NCBI RefSeq assembly: GCF_030268225.1
Contig: NZ_BSQG01000001.1
Coordinates: 485,299 to 549,298 of the forward strand
Direction of reading: 5' to 3'
Origin: Nocardiopsis ansamitocini
GTDB taxonomy: Bacteria > Actinomycetota > Actinomycetes > Streptosporangiales > Streptosporangiaceae
Length of the DNA: 64,000 nucleotides
Of the stretch, positions 1 to 7,923 are shown piece after piece. Position numbers and translations under genes: made by a program. A model generated the notes under the pieces. The model was not told the DNA's origin. It worked only from the letters and a program-made list of their open reading frames with translations, and did not search any database. The first letter of the stretch is position 1; every line of letters starts with the position of its first letter.

Positions 1-714
1 GGGGGTGGAGTGCAGATCGCCTTCGGGATCGGTCTTCGCGGCGAAGGTGGTGAGTGCTGCGTCCAGGCGCTGCACCTGATCGGGGTCGGCACCCTTCTGC
101 GGGCCGAAGATCGCACTGGCACCGCTGATCCCAAGGAGCGGGTTGTCGACGTCGGTGGCGGCGATGAGGCGTACACCACGGGTGCGAGCGCGCGCCGGCG
201 CGAGGTCGACCTCGCCTTGGAGGTCGACTAGCGCTGCCCCGCCCCCGCTCAGTGCGGCTGCCGGCTCTGCTCCGAGAGCGGCGAGCAGACCGGCCCCGCC
301 GTCGTTGGTACCGCTGCCGCCCAGACCGACGACCACGGTCGTCGCTCCGCGGTCGATGGCGTGGGCGAGGAGTTCCCCCACACCGCGGGTCGAGGTCACC
401 CCGGGATCGCGTTGTTGCGGAGAGATCTGGTCCAGTCCGCAGGCAAGCGCACTCTCCACGTAAGCGGTGTCGTCCACCAGGAGGTAACGGGCCTCTACCG
501 GGTCGCCCAGGGGGCCGGTCACCTGGGCGTCCACGAGGGCTCCGCCGAGAGCGGAGTGCAGGACCCCGACGAAACCGGGACCGCCGTCGGAGAGGGGGAC
601 CAGCTCGCAGCCGGCTCCGGGAGCGGTCGAGTGCCAGCCTTCGGCAACGGCCTCTGCCGCCTCTACAGCGGTCAGGGTGCCGGCGAACTTGTCAGGAGCA
701 ATAACGATACGCAC
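1..714 (-). CDS. glxK: Glycerate kinase, 3' part missing (runs off window start)
   Basis: The protein starts with GTG at 714 and reads MRIVIAPDKFAGTLTAVEAA, followed by an LSDGGPGF segment and a GLGGSGTNDGGAGLL glycine-rich stretch. These are hallmarks of the GlxK/GarK glycerate 2-kinase family, which phosphorylates D-glycerate with ATP in glyoxylate and photorespiration-like metabolism. 238 codons are visible; family members have about 370-380 residues, so roughly the C-terminal third lies outside the window. It lies about 100 nt downstream of pspAB on the same strand and may be read through from it. No frameshift is seen. Confidence 0.93.
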   Translation of the reverse strand, partial: MRIVIAPDKFAGTLTAVEAAEAVAEGWHSTAPGAGCELVPLSDGGPGFVGVLHSALGGALVDAQVTGPLGDPVEARYLLVDDTAYVESALACGLDQISPQQRDPGVTSTRGVGELLAHAIDRGATTVVVGLGGSGTNDGGAGLLAALGAEPAAALSGGGAALVDLQGEVDLAPARARTRGVRLIAATDVDNPLLGISGASAIFGPQKGADPDQVQRLDAALTTFAAKTDPEGDLHSTP

Positions 715-816
715 CCCACCAGTGTGCCCAACTCACGCCGGATCGGCGAGCCGGCAAGCGGTTTCCGTTCGCCTATCGGTAACAGAAGTCCGCATTACGG
801 AAATCTGGCAGTGGCT

Positions 817-1395
817 TCAGAGGCCGGGGGCTCCGTAGACCGGGAACCAGCGCGACTTGTCCTGCTCGATGGCGAGGTCGTCGCCGATCAGCGCGGCGAT
901 CTGCAGCTCCAGTGCCGTGTCGCGGTTGGCCTTCCCCTGGGGCGCGAACGGGTAGAAGGTGCCGCGCTTGTACAGGTAGACCAGGGCGAACTTGCGCCCC
1001 CGCGCGTCGGCGAACGTCACCAACGAGCACAGCAACGACGGCCCGAACCCTGCGCTCTCCAGACTTGAGTTGACGGCGTGCAGATCAGTGACCAGGTCGC
1101 TGATCCCGGTGGATTCCCCGGGATCGGTGCGCAGGACCAGCCATGTGTAGCCGTACTCGTCCTGGACCGGCTCCACCGCGGGCCCGCCGTCGGCGTTGAG
1201 GAGCTCGGTCACCTCCTGTTGAAGGGTGGCGAACGCCTTTCCCTCCGCTGCCCGAAAGGCCACCGAACCCGAACCGGTGGGTGCGAACTCCGACGTGGCC
1301 TCCAACGTCACGGCCGATGACGGCAACCCGAACAACTGGTCGAGGTTGGGCTTGGCCGGCTTGGAGCGGCCCAGCAGTGCTCTGAGGAAGCTCAC
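817..1395 (-). CDS. pspAB: PspA-associated protein PspAB
   Basis: This 192-residue soluble protein begins MSFLRALLGRSKPAKPNLDQ and contains a VQDEYGYTWLVLR segment typical of the actinobacterial family named PspAB, a partner of PspA in envelope stress. It has no membrane segment and no known catalytic motif. It follows htpX by 37 nt on the same strand, so the two are probably co-transcribed. The biochemical role is not established. The assignment rests on family recognition plus the pspA-pspAA-htpX context. Confidence 0.85.
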   Translation of the reverse strand: MSFLRALLGRSKPAKPNLDQLFGLPSSAVTLEATSEFAPTGSGSVAFRAAEGKAFATLQQEVTELLNADGGPAVEPVQDEYGYTWLVLRTDPGESTGISDLVTDLHAVNSSLESAGFGPSLLCSLVTFADARGRKFALVYLYKRGTFYPFAPQGKANRDTALELQIAALIGDDLAIEQDKSRWFPVYGAPGL

Positions 1396-1432
1396 GGATC
1401 AGGGTCCTTTTCTGGTTCGGGCTTCGATGGGC

Positions 1433-2350
1433 TCAGGCTCCGGTTCCCAGATGACGGGAGATCCCGGCCAACTGGGCGAGTCGCTGCTCGACCGGGGGGT
1501 GGGTGGCGAAGATCGAGCTGATGCTGACGCCCTTCTTGGAGAACGCCGGGGTGAAGAAGAAGGCGTTGAAGGGTTCGGCCTTGCGCAGGTCGTCGGTGGG
1601 AATTCGGGCCATGTCCCCGGTGATCTTGGTGAGCGCACTGCCCAGTGCAGAGGGGCGTCCGGTGAGATAGGCCGCCGCACGGTCGGCCGACAGCTCGCGG
1701 TAGCGCGAGAGAGCGCGGGTCAGCACGAAGCTGAGCGCCCACACGATCGCGCTGACCACGACCACCAGCAGCGCGATCATGGCCGGGCTGGGGCCGTTGT
1801 TGTTGCGGCCGCCCCCGCCGAAGACCGCGACGCGCAGCCCCATCTGGGTGAGGAAACCGGCCACGATCCCGAGAAAGCCCGCGATCGTCATCACCATGAC
1901 GTCGCGGTGCGCCACGTGGGACAGCTCGTGGGCCAGCACCGCCTCCAGTTCCTCGTTGTCGAGGCGGCGCATCAACCCGGTGGTGGCGCAGACCACCGCG
2001 CTCTTCTCGTTACGGCCCGTGGCGAAGGCGTTGGGCACATCGGTGCGGGCGATGGCGACCTTGGGTTTGGGCATGTCGGCCAGCGCGCACAGCCGGTCGA
2101 CCACGGCGTGCAGCTCGGGCGCCTCCTGCGGGGTGACCTCGTGGGCACCCATCGCGTAGAGGGCGATCTTGGCGGAGGAGAAGTACTGGAAGAGGGCGAA
2201 GCCCACGACGATGAGGCCGACCAGCCACACAGGCATCCCCACCAGGACCAGGGCGACCACGAAGGCAATGTAGACGAGGACGAGGATCGACATCGTCAGG
2301 ACCATCCGGGTGGTGAGCCCCCGGTCGGGAATGAACTTGCTGCCTGCCAC
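1433..2350 (-). CDS. htpX: Membrane zinc metalloprotease HtpX
   Basis: HtpX is an M48 integral-membrane protease that degrades damaged membrane proteins. This 305-residue protein has two N-terminal membrane segments (about residues 17-38 and 40-57), the zinc motif HELSH at 141-145, and the third ligand Glu near 219 in RELSADRAAAYL. Two further hydrophobic segments lie at about 152-172 and 190-212. Length is normal for the family. A strong hairpin at 2493-2525 separates it from pspA-pspAA upstream, so it probably has its own promoter. It forms a unit with pspAB. Confidence 0.95.
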   Translation of the reverse strand: MAGSKFIPDRGLTTRMVLTMSILVLVYIAFVVALVLVGMPVWLVGLIVVGFALFQYFSSAKIALYAMGAHEVTPQEAPELHAVVDRLCALADMPKPKVAIARTDVPNAFATGRNEKSAVVCATTGLMRRLDNEELEAVLAHELSHVAHRDVMVMTIAGFLGIVAGFLTQMGLRVAVFGGGGRNNNGPSPAMIALLVVVVSAIVWALSFVLTRALSRYRELSADRAAAYLTGRPSALGSALTKITGDMARIPTDDLRKAEPFNAFFFTPAFSKKGVSISSIFATHPPVEQRLAQLAGISRHLGTGA

Positions 2351-2492
2351 GGCTTCGCCTTTCGCCGGATCCGCTGGTGGGAAATACCCAGCTACCAGCG
2401 AAGCTTAGGTGGAAAAAGTTGGATTCTGGTTAGAGCGCGCCGCTGCTCCAACGGTTCCATCCGGCCGGTCACGACCCGGAGGCGAAAACGCA

Positions 2493-2525
2493 ACGGCCGC
2501 CGCGACGCGATGTCGCGGCGGCCGT
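2493..2525 (-). terminator. Hairpin downstream of pspA-pspAA
   Basis: Perfect 14-bp stem ACGGCCGCCGCGAC with a 5-nt loop, 2493-2506 pairing with 2512-2525. On the minus strand it is followed by a T-richer stretch (TTGCGTTTTC). It lies just after the pspAA stop and before htpX, so it should end the pspA-pspAA transcript. Confidence 0.75.
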
Positions 2526-2561
2526 GAGCCGGACCGTCAGGGGTAACGCCTTCGGGGCCGT

Positions 2562-2846
2562 CTAGCCGACGTCGGGGATGAGTCCCTCGTCGCCGAGCAT
2601 CTGACGGACCTCGTCCATGCTGGCGTCCGCCGGGGGCAGGATGAACTGCGACGGCGCCAAGGAGTCCGCGGGCAGCGGCTTGCCACCCTCACGGACCTTC
2701 TGCAACAGGTCGTGCAGCGCGCCACGGAAGTTCTCCTCGCTGCCGGACTCGATCGCGTCCTCGAGGGTGCGGTCGAAAGAGTTCAGCAGTTCGAGGTCGG
2801 CATCGGACAGGTCGAGCTGCCCTTCGCCCATGATGCGGACGATCAC
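2562..2846 (-). CDS. pspAA: PspA-associated protein PspAA
   Basis: This 94-residue acidic protein (MIVRIMGEGQLDLSDADLEL start, then an ILPPADASMDEVRQML tail) belongs to the small actinobacterial PspAA family, encoded next to PspA. The GTG start at 2846 overlaps the pspA stop in a 4-nt GTGA, so translation is probably coupled. It is soluble, without signal or membrane segment. Its molecular function is unknown; genomic studies of Psp systems place it as a PspA partner. Confidence 0.87.
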   Translation of the reverse strand: MIVRIMGEGQLDLSDADLELLNSFDRTLEDAIESGSEENFRGALHDLLQKVREGGKPLPADSLAPSQFILPPADASMDEVRQMLGDEGLIPDVG

Positions 2847-3607
2847 GCGTTCCCCCCCTGCTGACCAGAGGCGTTGCCGCCTTCGATCTGCGGGGTGGAC
2901 GCTCCGCCGCCGCCGAGCTGACGCTTCATCTGCTCGAGCTCGGCCTCTACACCCGTGGTGCTGGCCATGCGGTCGAGCTCTGCCTGAATGTCGTCGCGGG
3001 GCGCACCGGAGACGTCGTCGAGCGCACCGGAGGCCAGGAGCTCGTCGACGGCGCCCGCGCGCGCCTGCATCTCGGCGGTCTTGTCCTCGGCTCGCTGGAC
3101 CGCCAGGCCGACGTCACCCATCTCCTCGGAGATGCCGGAGAACGCCTCACCGATCTGCGCCTGTGCCTGCGCAGCGGTGTAGGTGGCCTTGATGGTCTCC
3201 TTGCGGGTACGGAAGGAGTCGACCTTGGCCTGAAGGCGCTGAGCGGCCAGGGTGAGCTTCTGCTCCTCGCCCTGCAACTGCTCGTGCTGCGCGCGCAGGC
3301 CGTCGATCTGGGACTGCAGTCCCGACTTGCGGGTGAGGGCCTCTCGGGCAAGGTCCTCACGGCCCTGCCCCAGAGCGGCCTGTCCCTGGTTGGTCAGCTT
3401 GTTGGCCTGCTGGTCCAACTGCTGGATCTGGAGTTCGACCCGCTTGCGCGAGGTGGCTACATCGGCCACCCCTCGCCGGACCTTCTGCAGCAGTTCCAAC
3501 TGCTTCTGGTACGAGTAGTCGAGAGTCTCGCGAGGGTCCTCGACTGAGTCCAAGGCTTTGTTGGCCTTGGATTTGAAGATCATGGAAAGTCGCTGAAACA
3601 CGCTCAT
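2843..3607 (-). CDS. pspA: Phage shock protein A (PspA/IM30)
   Basis: PspA coats and protects the inner membrane under envelope stress and belongs to the bacterial ESCRT-III-like family. The 254-residue protein starts MSVFQRLSMIFKSKANKALD, which is the amphipathic N-terminal helix. It continues as almost unbroken coiled coil (about 25-215) and ends in a flexible Gly/Gln/Asn-rich tail. Length is slightly above the 220-230 usual for PspA because of this tail. It is the first gene of the pspA-pspAA pair, and the 115-nt gap to the divergent DUF3043 gene should hold its promoter. No PspF or sigma-54 system is visible nearby, as expected in actinobacteria. Confidence 0.95.
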   Translation of the reverse strand: MSVFQRLSMIFKSKANKALDSVEDPRETLDYSYQKQLELLQKVRRGVADVATSRKRVELQIQQLDQQANKLTNQGQAALGQGREDLAREALTRKSGLQSQIDGLRAQHEQLQGEEQKLTLAAQRLQAKVDSFRTRKETIKATYTAAQAQAQIGEAFSGISEEMGDVGLAVQRAEDKTAEMQARAGAVDELLASGALDDVSGAPRDDIQAELDRMASTTGVEAELEQMKRQLGGGGASTPQIEGGNASGQQGGNA

Positions 3608-3722
3608 TGGCGTGGCCGTCCTCTTCTCGGTCCGTATCGGCTGTTCCCAGCGGGCGCTCTAGCCAACCCTACGCGCTATGGCAAGAGGTCGCCATGAAGC
3701 GCGAACCGGTTACCCTGATGGA

Positions 3723-4361
3723 GTGTTCCGACGTCGCTCCGCCCCAGCATCCCAAGAGCAGGTTATGAGCAGCTCCGCTAGTTCCGAGGCCGGTCAAGCG
3801 CCCAGCGGTAAGGGTGTCTCCGACAAGAAAGCGGCCCCCACGCCCAAGCGCAGTGAGTCCGCCAACAACCTCCGCAGGCCGCTCAGCGCGCCCCAGACTC
3901 GCAAAGAAGCCTATAAGCAGTACCGCGAGCGGGAACGCCGCCGGATGCAGCGAGAGCGCGCCGGACTGAGCAAGGGATCAACCGATCCCTACACGCGGCC
4001 GCAGGACGAGGGCCCTGTGCGGGCCCTGGCCCGCGACTACGTGGACTCCCGGCGCAGCATCAGCGAGTTCTTCCTGTACTTCTCGCTGGCCATCATCGTG
4101 CTGTTGTTCCTGCCGATCCCAGAACTCCAGTTGGGCGCCACCTACGTGGTGTGGCCGCTGATGATCGTCACCATGATCACCGAGGGCATCTTCACGGCCC
4201 GCCGGGTCAAGGCGATGATCGCCAAGCAGTACCCCAACGAGACCAAGAACGTGCGCGGCGCAGGCATGTACGCGGTGATGCGCCAGCTTCAGATCCGCAA
4301 GCTGCGCCTGCCCAAGCCGCGGGTGAAGCCCGGCGACGAATTCCTCTCGAAACACCGCTGA
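3723..4361 (+). CDS. DUF3043 family membrane protein
   Basis: I chose the GTG start at 3723 because it gives VFRRRSAPAS, matching the MFRRRS opening I recall for this actinobacterial family. The 212-residue protein has a disordered basic N-terminal half (about 1-100) ending in an Arg-rich YRERERRRMQRERAG stretch. A DPYTRPQDEGPVRALARDYV segment follows, then two membrane helices (about 118-160) and a basic C-terminus. Function is unknown. It sits next to pspA in many actinobacteria, so a membrane-related role is plausible but not shown. Confidence 0.88.
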   Translation: MFRRRSAPASQEQVMSSSASSEAGQAPSGKGVSDKKAAPTPKRSESANNLRRPLSAPQTRKEAYKQYRERERRRMQRERAGLSKGSTDPYTRPQDEGPVRALARDYVDSRRSISEFFLYFSLAIIVLLFLPIPELQLGATYVVWPLMIVTMITEGIFTARRVKAMIAKQYPNETKNVRGAGMYAVMRQLQIRKLRLPKPRVKPGDEFLSKHR

Positions 4362-4409
4362 TCTGGGCCGACCGGGTTTTCGAGAACCCTGCGCCCTAGA
4401 GTTCGGGGT

Positions 4410-5414
4410 ATGGAGTTTCGTCATCTTGGCAGCAGCGGCCTGGTCGTCAGTGAGATTTCCTACGGCAACTGGATCACCCACGGGTCCCAGGTCGAGGAGG
4501 AGTCAGCGGTGGCCTGCGTACACGCCGCCCTCGACGAGGGCGTCACCACCTTCGACACCGCTGACGTCTACGCGGGGGGCCGGGCCGAGGAGGTGCTGGG
4601 CCGGGCCCTGAAGGGGCAGCGCCGTGACGGCCTGGAGATCTTCTCCAAGGTGTTCTGGCCGACGGGCGAAAGCCGTAACGACCGCGGCCTGTCCCGCAAG
4701 CACATCGTGCGCGGCGTCGAGGACTCGCTGCGCCGGCTGGGCACCGACTACCTGGACCTCTACCAGGCGCACCGGTTCGACCACGGCACACCGCTCGAAG
4801 AGACCCTTCGCGCTTTCGACGACCTGGTCCGCCAGGGCAAGGTGCTCTACATCGGAGTGTCGGAGTGGCGCGCCGAGGAGATCGAGCGGGCTCTCGCGAT
4901 CGCTGACGCGCTGGGGCTACAGCGCCCCGTGTCCAACCAGCCGCAATACAACATGCTGTGGCGGGTCATCGAGTCCGAGGTCGTGCCGGCGAGCGAGCGC
5001 GGCGGCCTCGGACAGATCGTGTGGTCCCCGATCGCCCAGGGGGTACTGACCGGCAAGTACCCGCCGGGCCAGGCCCCGCCCGCGGGGTCACGGGGCACCG
5101 ACGAGAAATCGGGTGCGCGGTTCATCAAGCGCTTCCTGGACGATCAGGAGCTGCTCACCAGAGTTCAGGGACTGTCCGGATTGGCTGCGGAAGCCGGGCT
5201 GACCCAGGCCCAGCTCGCGGTGGCGTGGGTCCTGCAGAACCCCAACGTGTCCTCGGCGATCGTCGGCGCCTCACGGCCCGAGCAGGTGCGCGACAACGTC
5301 CAGGCGGCAGGGGTCCGGCTCGATGCCGGGCTGCTCGCCCGGATCGACGAACTGCTGGGCGACTCCGTCCAGCGCGACCCCGCGCTGACGCAGAGCCCTG
5401 AGGCGCAGCGCTAG
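4410..5414 (+). CDS. Aldo/keto reductase (KCNAB/YghZ-like)
   Basis: This 334-residue NADPH-dependent aldo/keto reductase has the complete catalytic tetrad of the family: Asp49 and Tyr54 in FDTADVYAGG, Lys80 in IFSKVFW, and His121 in YQAHRFDHG. The C-terminal NADP-binding segment SSAIVGASRPEQVRDN is also present. Sequence style fits the potassium-channel beta-subunit-like subgroup. The substrate is not predictable. It is a monocistronic gene, with a GGGGT-like ribosome site just upstream of the ATG at 4410. Confidence 0.92.
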   Translation: MEFRHLGSSGLVVSEISYGNWITHGSQVEEESAVACVHAALDEGVTTFDTADVYAGGRAEEVLGRALKGQRRDGLEIFSKVFWPTGESRNDRGLSRKHIVRGVEDSLRRLGTDYLDLYQAHRFDHGTPLEETLRAFDDLVRQGKVLYIGVSEWRAEEIERALAIADALGLQRPVSNQPQYNMLWRVIESEVVPASERGGLGQIVWSPIAQGVLTGKYPPGQAPPAGSRGTDEKSGARFIKRFLDDQELLTRVQGLSGLAAEAGLTQAQLAVAWVLQNPNVSSAIVGASRPEQVRDNVQAAGVRLDAGLLARIDELLGDSVQRDPALTQSPEAQR

Positions 5415-5421
5415 AAAGCCC

Positions 5422-5455
5422 GGTGCGGGCCGCCCGTGAAGCGACCGCCCGCACC
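5422..5455. terminator. Convergent hairpin after the aldo/keto reductase
   Basis: GGTGCGGGC at 5422-5430 pairs with GCCCGCACC at 5447-5455. It lies between two converging genes and could serve both strands. There is no long T-tract. Confidence 0.55.
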
Positions 5456-5475
5456 CCGATGACCGCGTCCAGCGC

Positions 5476-5688
5476 TCAGGAGTCCTCGCTGAGACTCATC
5501 GTGTAGATCACCGCGTCGTTCTCCAGCAGTGTCACGCGCTCGACGCCCTCCGCCCGGAGTTCACGCCAGCTCTCGCCCAGCCAGCTCTCGGCGTCGCCCT
5601 TGGACGACAGCATCTCTTGGGGCAGGGCCGTGTCCGGGTCGGCAAGGACCGTTCCGTCGGCTCTCTCGTACCGCCAGCTCCACGCCAT
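5476..5688 (-). CDS. Small conserved actinobacterial protein (70 aa)
   Basis: The sequence MAWSWRYERADGTVLADPDT followed by LLENDAVIYTMSLSEDS resembles a widespread 60-80-residue actinobacterial protein of unknown function, with a WSWRYE opening and a central GDAESWLGESWREL helix. It has no signal peptide, membrane segment or cysteine. It is divergent from cobU with 117 nt between them. I cannot assign a function. Confidence 0.8.
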   Translation of the reverse strand: MAWSWRYERADGTVLADPDTALPQEMLSSKGDAESWLGESWRELRAEGVERVTLLENDAVIYTMSLSEDS

Positions 5689-5805
5689 GGACTACCTCTC
5701 ACTGGGCCGAGTCGGTCACCAGGGAGCCTATCCAGCACCGGGGGCGAGAAACCGGATCCCGGCCGAACAAGCGCTCGGCACCGGGTATGGGGTTAACTGT
5801 CGCAC

Positions 5806-6885
5806 GTGCGAATCCGTCTCTCCGGCACAGCGGGCCCGTCCGGTTGGCCTGCTCCCAATTGCCGTTGTGCCTCTTGCAACCGCGCGTCACACAACCGGCG
5901 CCTACCGGTCAGGGTGACCGTCGACGACGCGTTCACGCTGACCGGCCCCGACGGGCCGCTCCCCCGTCATCTGCCGGCCGGATACTCCCTGGTCGAGACC
6001 GTCTACGGGACCCGGGTGGACGGGGCCGACGGAGGCCGACTGCTGTATGCCAGCCCCGGAGCCCCCGCCGAGCCGCCCCGGGACATCGGCGCCCCCGGCA
6101 CTCCGGTCCCCGAACATCAGGTGGACCTGGCCCTGGTGGATGCAGCGGGGGCTCCGGAGACCATCGGAGCGCTGCGTCGTGCCGGGGTCGTGGGTTTCAC
6201 CACCGCCGTGGTGGCGGTGGGCGGCGACCACCGGGTGCACTCCCCCGCCGAGTTCGCACGCCGGGCACGACTGTGGGGAGCGCTGGCCCCCTCCGACGGC
6301 CAGGACCTCACCTGTCCGCCCGCAACCTGGCCGCCGCCTCGGGTGCGCGGGCCGTACCGGGTCCTGATCACCGGGGGCGCGCGCTCGGGCAAGTCCACCG
6401 AGGCCGAACGGCGGCTGCTCGGCGAACCCGACGTCCTCTACCTGGCCACCGGGCCCGCACCCGACGACGACCCCGCCTGGGCCAAACGGGTGGCCGCCCA
6501 CCAGGAGCGGCGCCCGACGTGGTGGCGCACCGCCGAGACCCTGGACGCGGTGGAGGTACTGGCGCAGGCCGACGGCGCGGTGCTACTGGACTGTGTGGGC
6601 ACGTGGCTGTCGGGGACGATGGCGGAACTGGGGATGTGGGACGAGGAGGCCCCCGGCGACGCCGAGGACCGGCTGGCCGCCCGGATCGACGAACTCGTCG
6701 CCGTTTGGCGTCGATGCGACGCCTACGTGGTGGCGGTCACCAACGAGGTCGGCTCGGGCGTCGTCCCGGCGACGACGAGCGGCGGGGTGTTCCGCGACTG
6801 GCTGGGGCGACTCAACCAGCTGCTGTCGGCCGAATGCGAGGAAGTCGTCCTGGCGACGGCCGGGCGCGTGGTGCAGCTGCCGTGA
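5806..6885 (+). CDS. cobU: Bifunctional adenosylcobinamide kinase / guanylyltransferase, N-terminally extended
   Basis: CobU phosphorylates adenosylcobinamide and attaches GMP during late cobalamin nucleotide-loop assembly. The CobU domain occupies about residues 184-359, with P-loop GGARSGKS at 190-197, His232 in AAHQERRP (the position guanylylated in the family), and the VTNEVGSGVVP motif near 290. The first 180 residues look like a reduced form of the metallo-beta-lactamase-like domain fused to CobU in Streptomyces. They begin with a short C-R-C-A-S-C cluster but lack an HxHxDH zinc motif. The GTG start follows a divergent promoter region. The gene overlaps cobS by 4 nt. Confidence 0.88.
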   Translation: MRIRLSGTAGPSGWPAPNCRCASCNRASHNRRLPVRVTVDDAFTLTGPDGPLPRHLPAGYSLVETVYGTRVDGADGGRLLYASPGAPAEPPRDIGAPGTPVPEHQVDLALVDAAGAPETIGALRRAGVVGFTTAVVAVGGDHRVHSPAEFARRARLWGALAPSDGQDLTCPPATWPPPRVRGPYRVLITGGARSGKSTEAERRLLGEPDVLYLATGPAPDDDPAWAKRVAAHQERRPTWWRTAETLDAVEVLAQADGAVLLDCVGTWLSGTMAELGMWDEEAPGDAEDRLAARIDELVAVWRRCDAYVVAVTNEVGSGVVPATTSGGVFRDWLGRLNQLLSAECEEVVLATAGRVVQLP

Positions 6886-7652
6886 CGCCGGTGGTCCGCG
6901 ACGCGGTGGACGGGGCCCGCATGGCCGTGGGCACCCTGACCGCCATCCCGGTCCGGGTCGTCCGGGTGGACCGTGTGGTCGCCGGTTGGGCGATGGCTCT
7001 GGCGCCGCTGGTAGCGGTACTGCTCGGGGGGCTCTGCGCAGTGGTCCTGGCCGCGGCCCTGACCGTGGGGCTGGACCCGTTGTTGGCATCGGTGCTGGCC
7101 GTGGGTGCGTTGGCGGTACTTACCCGGGGGCTGCACCTGGACGGGCTGGCCGACGTCGCCGACGGCTTGGGCAGTGGCCGACCTCCTGAAGGCGCTTTGG
7201 CCGTCATGCGACGGTCCGACATCGGCCCGTTCGGCGTGGTCGCCCTGGTGATGACCGTGCTGGTCCAGGTGCTCGCCCTGGCTTCCGTCGTCGAGTCGGG
7301 CGCACTCACAGCAGCGCTGGCCTTGGGAACCGGCCTGCTCTCGGGACGTCTGACCATCACCTGGGCGTGTGTACGGGGAGTGCCCGCGGCACGCTCCGAG
7401 GGTCTGGGCTCGTTCGTGGCCGGCAGCGTCGCCCCGTGGGCGGCGACCCTGGTCAGTGCGGCAGTGGTGGCCGGCTGCCTGCTGGCCCGCCCCGGGTTCG
7501 TACCTGCGCTGTTGCTGGGGCTGGTCGCCGCCGCGGTGCTGCTGTGCCATACCCGGCGCCGCCTCGGCGGGATCACCGGCGACGTCCTGGGCGCCCTGAC
7601 CGAGACCGCGACGACGACTGCGCTGTTGGTCACCGCCGCCTCCCTGAGCTGA
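6882..7652 (+). CDS. cobS: Adenosylcobinamide-GDP ribazoletransferase (cobalamin synthase)
   Basis: CobS joins adenosyl-GDP-cobinamide to alpha-ribazole at the membrane to complete the corrinoid. I chose the GTG at 6882, which overlaps the cobU stop (GTGA). It gives a 256-residue hydrophobic protein starting VTPVVRDAVDGARMAVGTLT. The diagnostic motif GLHLDGLADVADGLGS is near residues 85-100, followed by the ALAVMRRSDIGPFGV segment. There are about six to seven membrane helices. The longer reading frame extending upstream across cobU is not the gene. Confidence 0.92.
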   Translation: MTPVVRDAVDGARMAVGTLTAIPVRVVRVDRVVAGWAMALAPLVAVLLGGLCAVVLAAALTVGLDPLLASVLAVGALAVLTRGLHLDGLADVADGLGSGRPPEGALAVMRRSDIGPFGVVALVMTVLVQVLALASVVESGALTAALALGTGLLSGRLTITWACVRGVPAARSEGLGSFVAGSVAPWAATLVSAAVVAGCLLARPGFVPALLLGLVAAAVLLCHTRRRLGGITGDVLGALTETATTTALLVTAASLS

Positions 7653-7923
7653 ACAGCCCTTGCGCCACCCGGCTGTAGTCAGTCTCACATTTCTTCACAC
7701 CCGCCCCCGGCGACGCCGACGGCGGACGGTAGGGCCGCACCACCCCGCAGAATCGGCGGCGCAGGGGGCTGCACCGCGCTCCCAGCACCGTGTACGACCC
7801 CTGGCACGGGGGCGAACAGGTGTTTTCAGCGCCTTGACTCCTTCCGGGAATCCTTGGGCGGTTTTGTGCCCGACCAGGGAGGCGCGTCCCCAGCCGCACG
7901 TGGCAAGGACTAGCATCGAGGTC

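Noticed and set aside
5529-6881. Long plus-strand frame running upstream of cobS through cobU (continuous with cobS to 7652)
   Set aside because: Only the part from 6882 has membrane-protein character and cobS motifs. The upstream part is Arg/Gly/Pro-rich and lies over the cobU gene in another frame.
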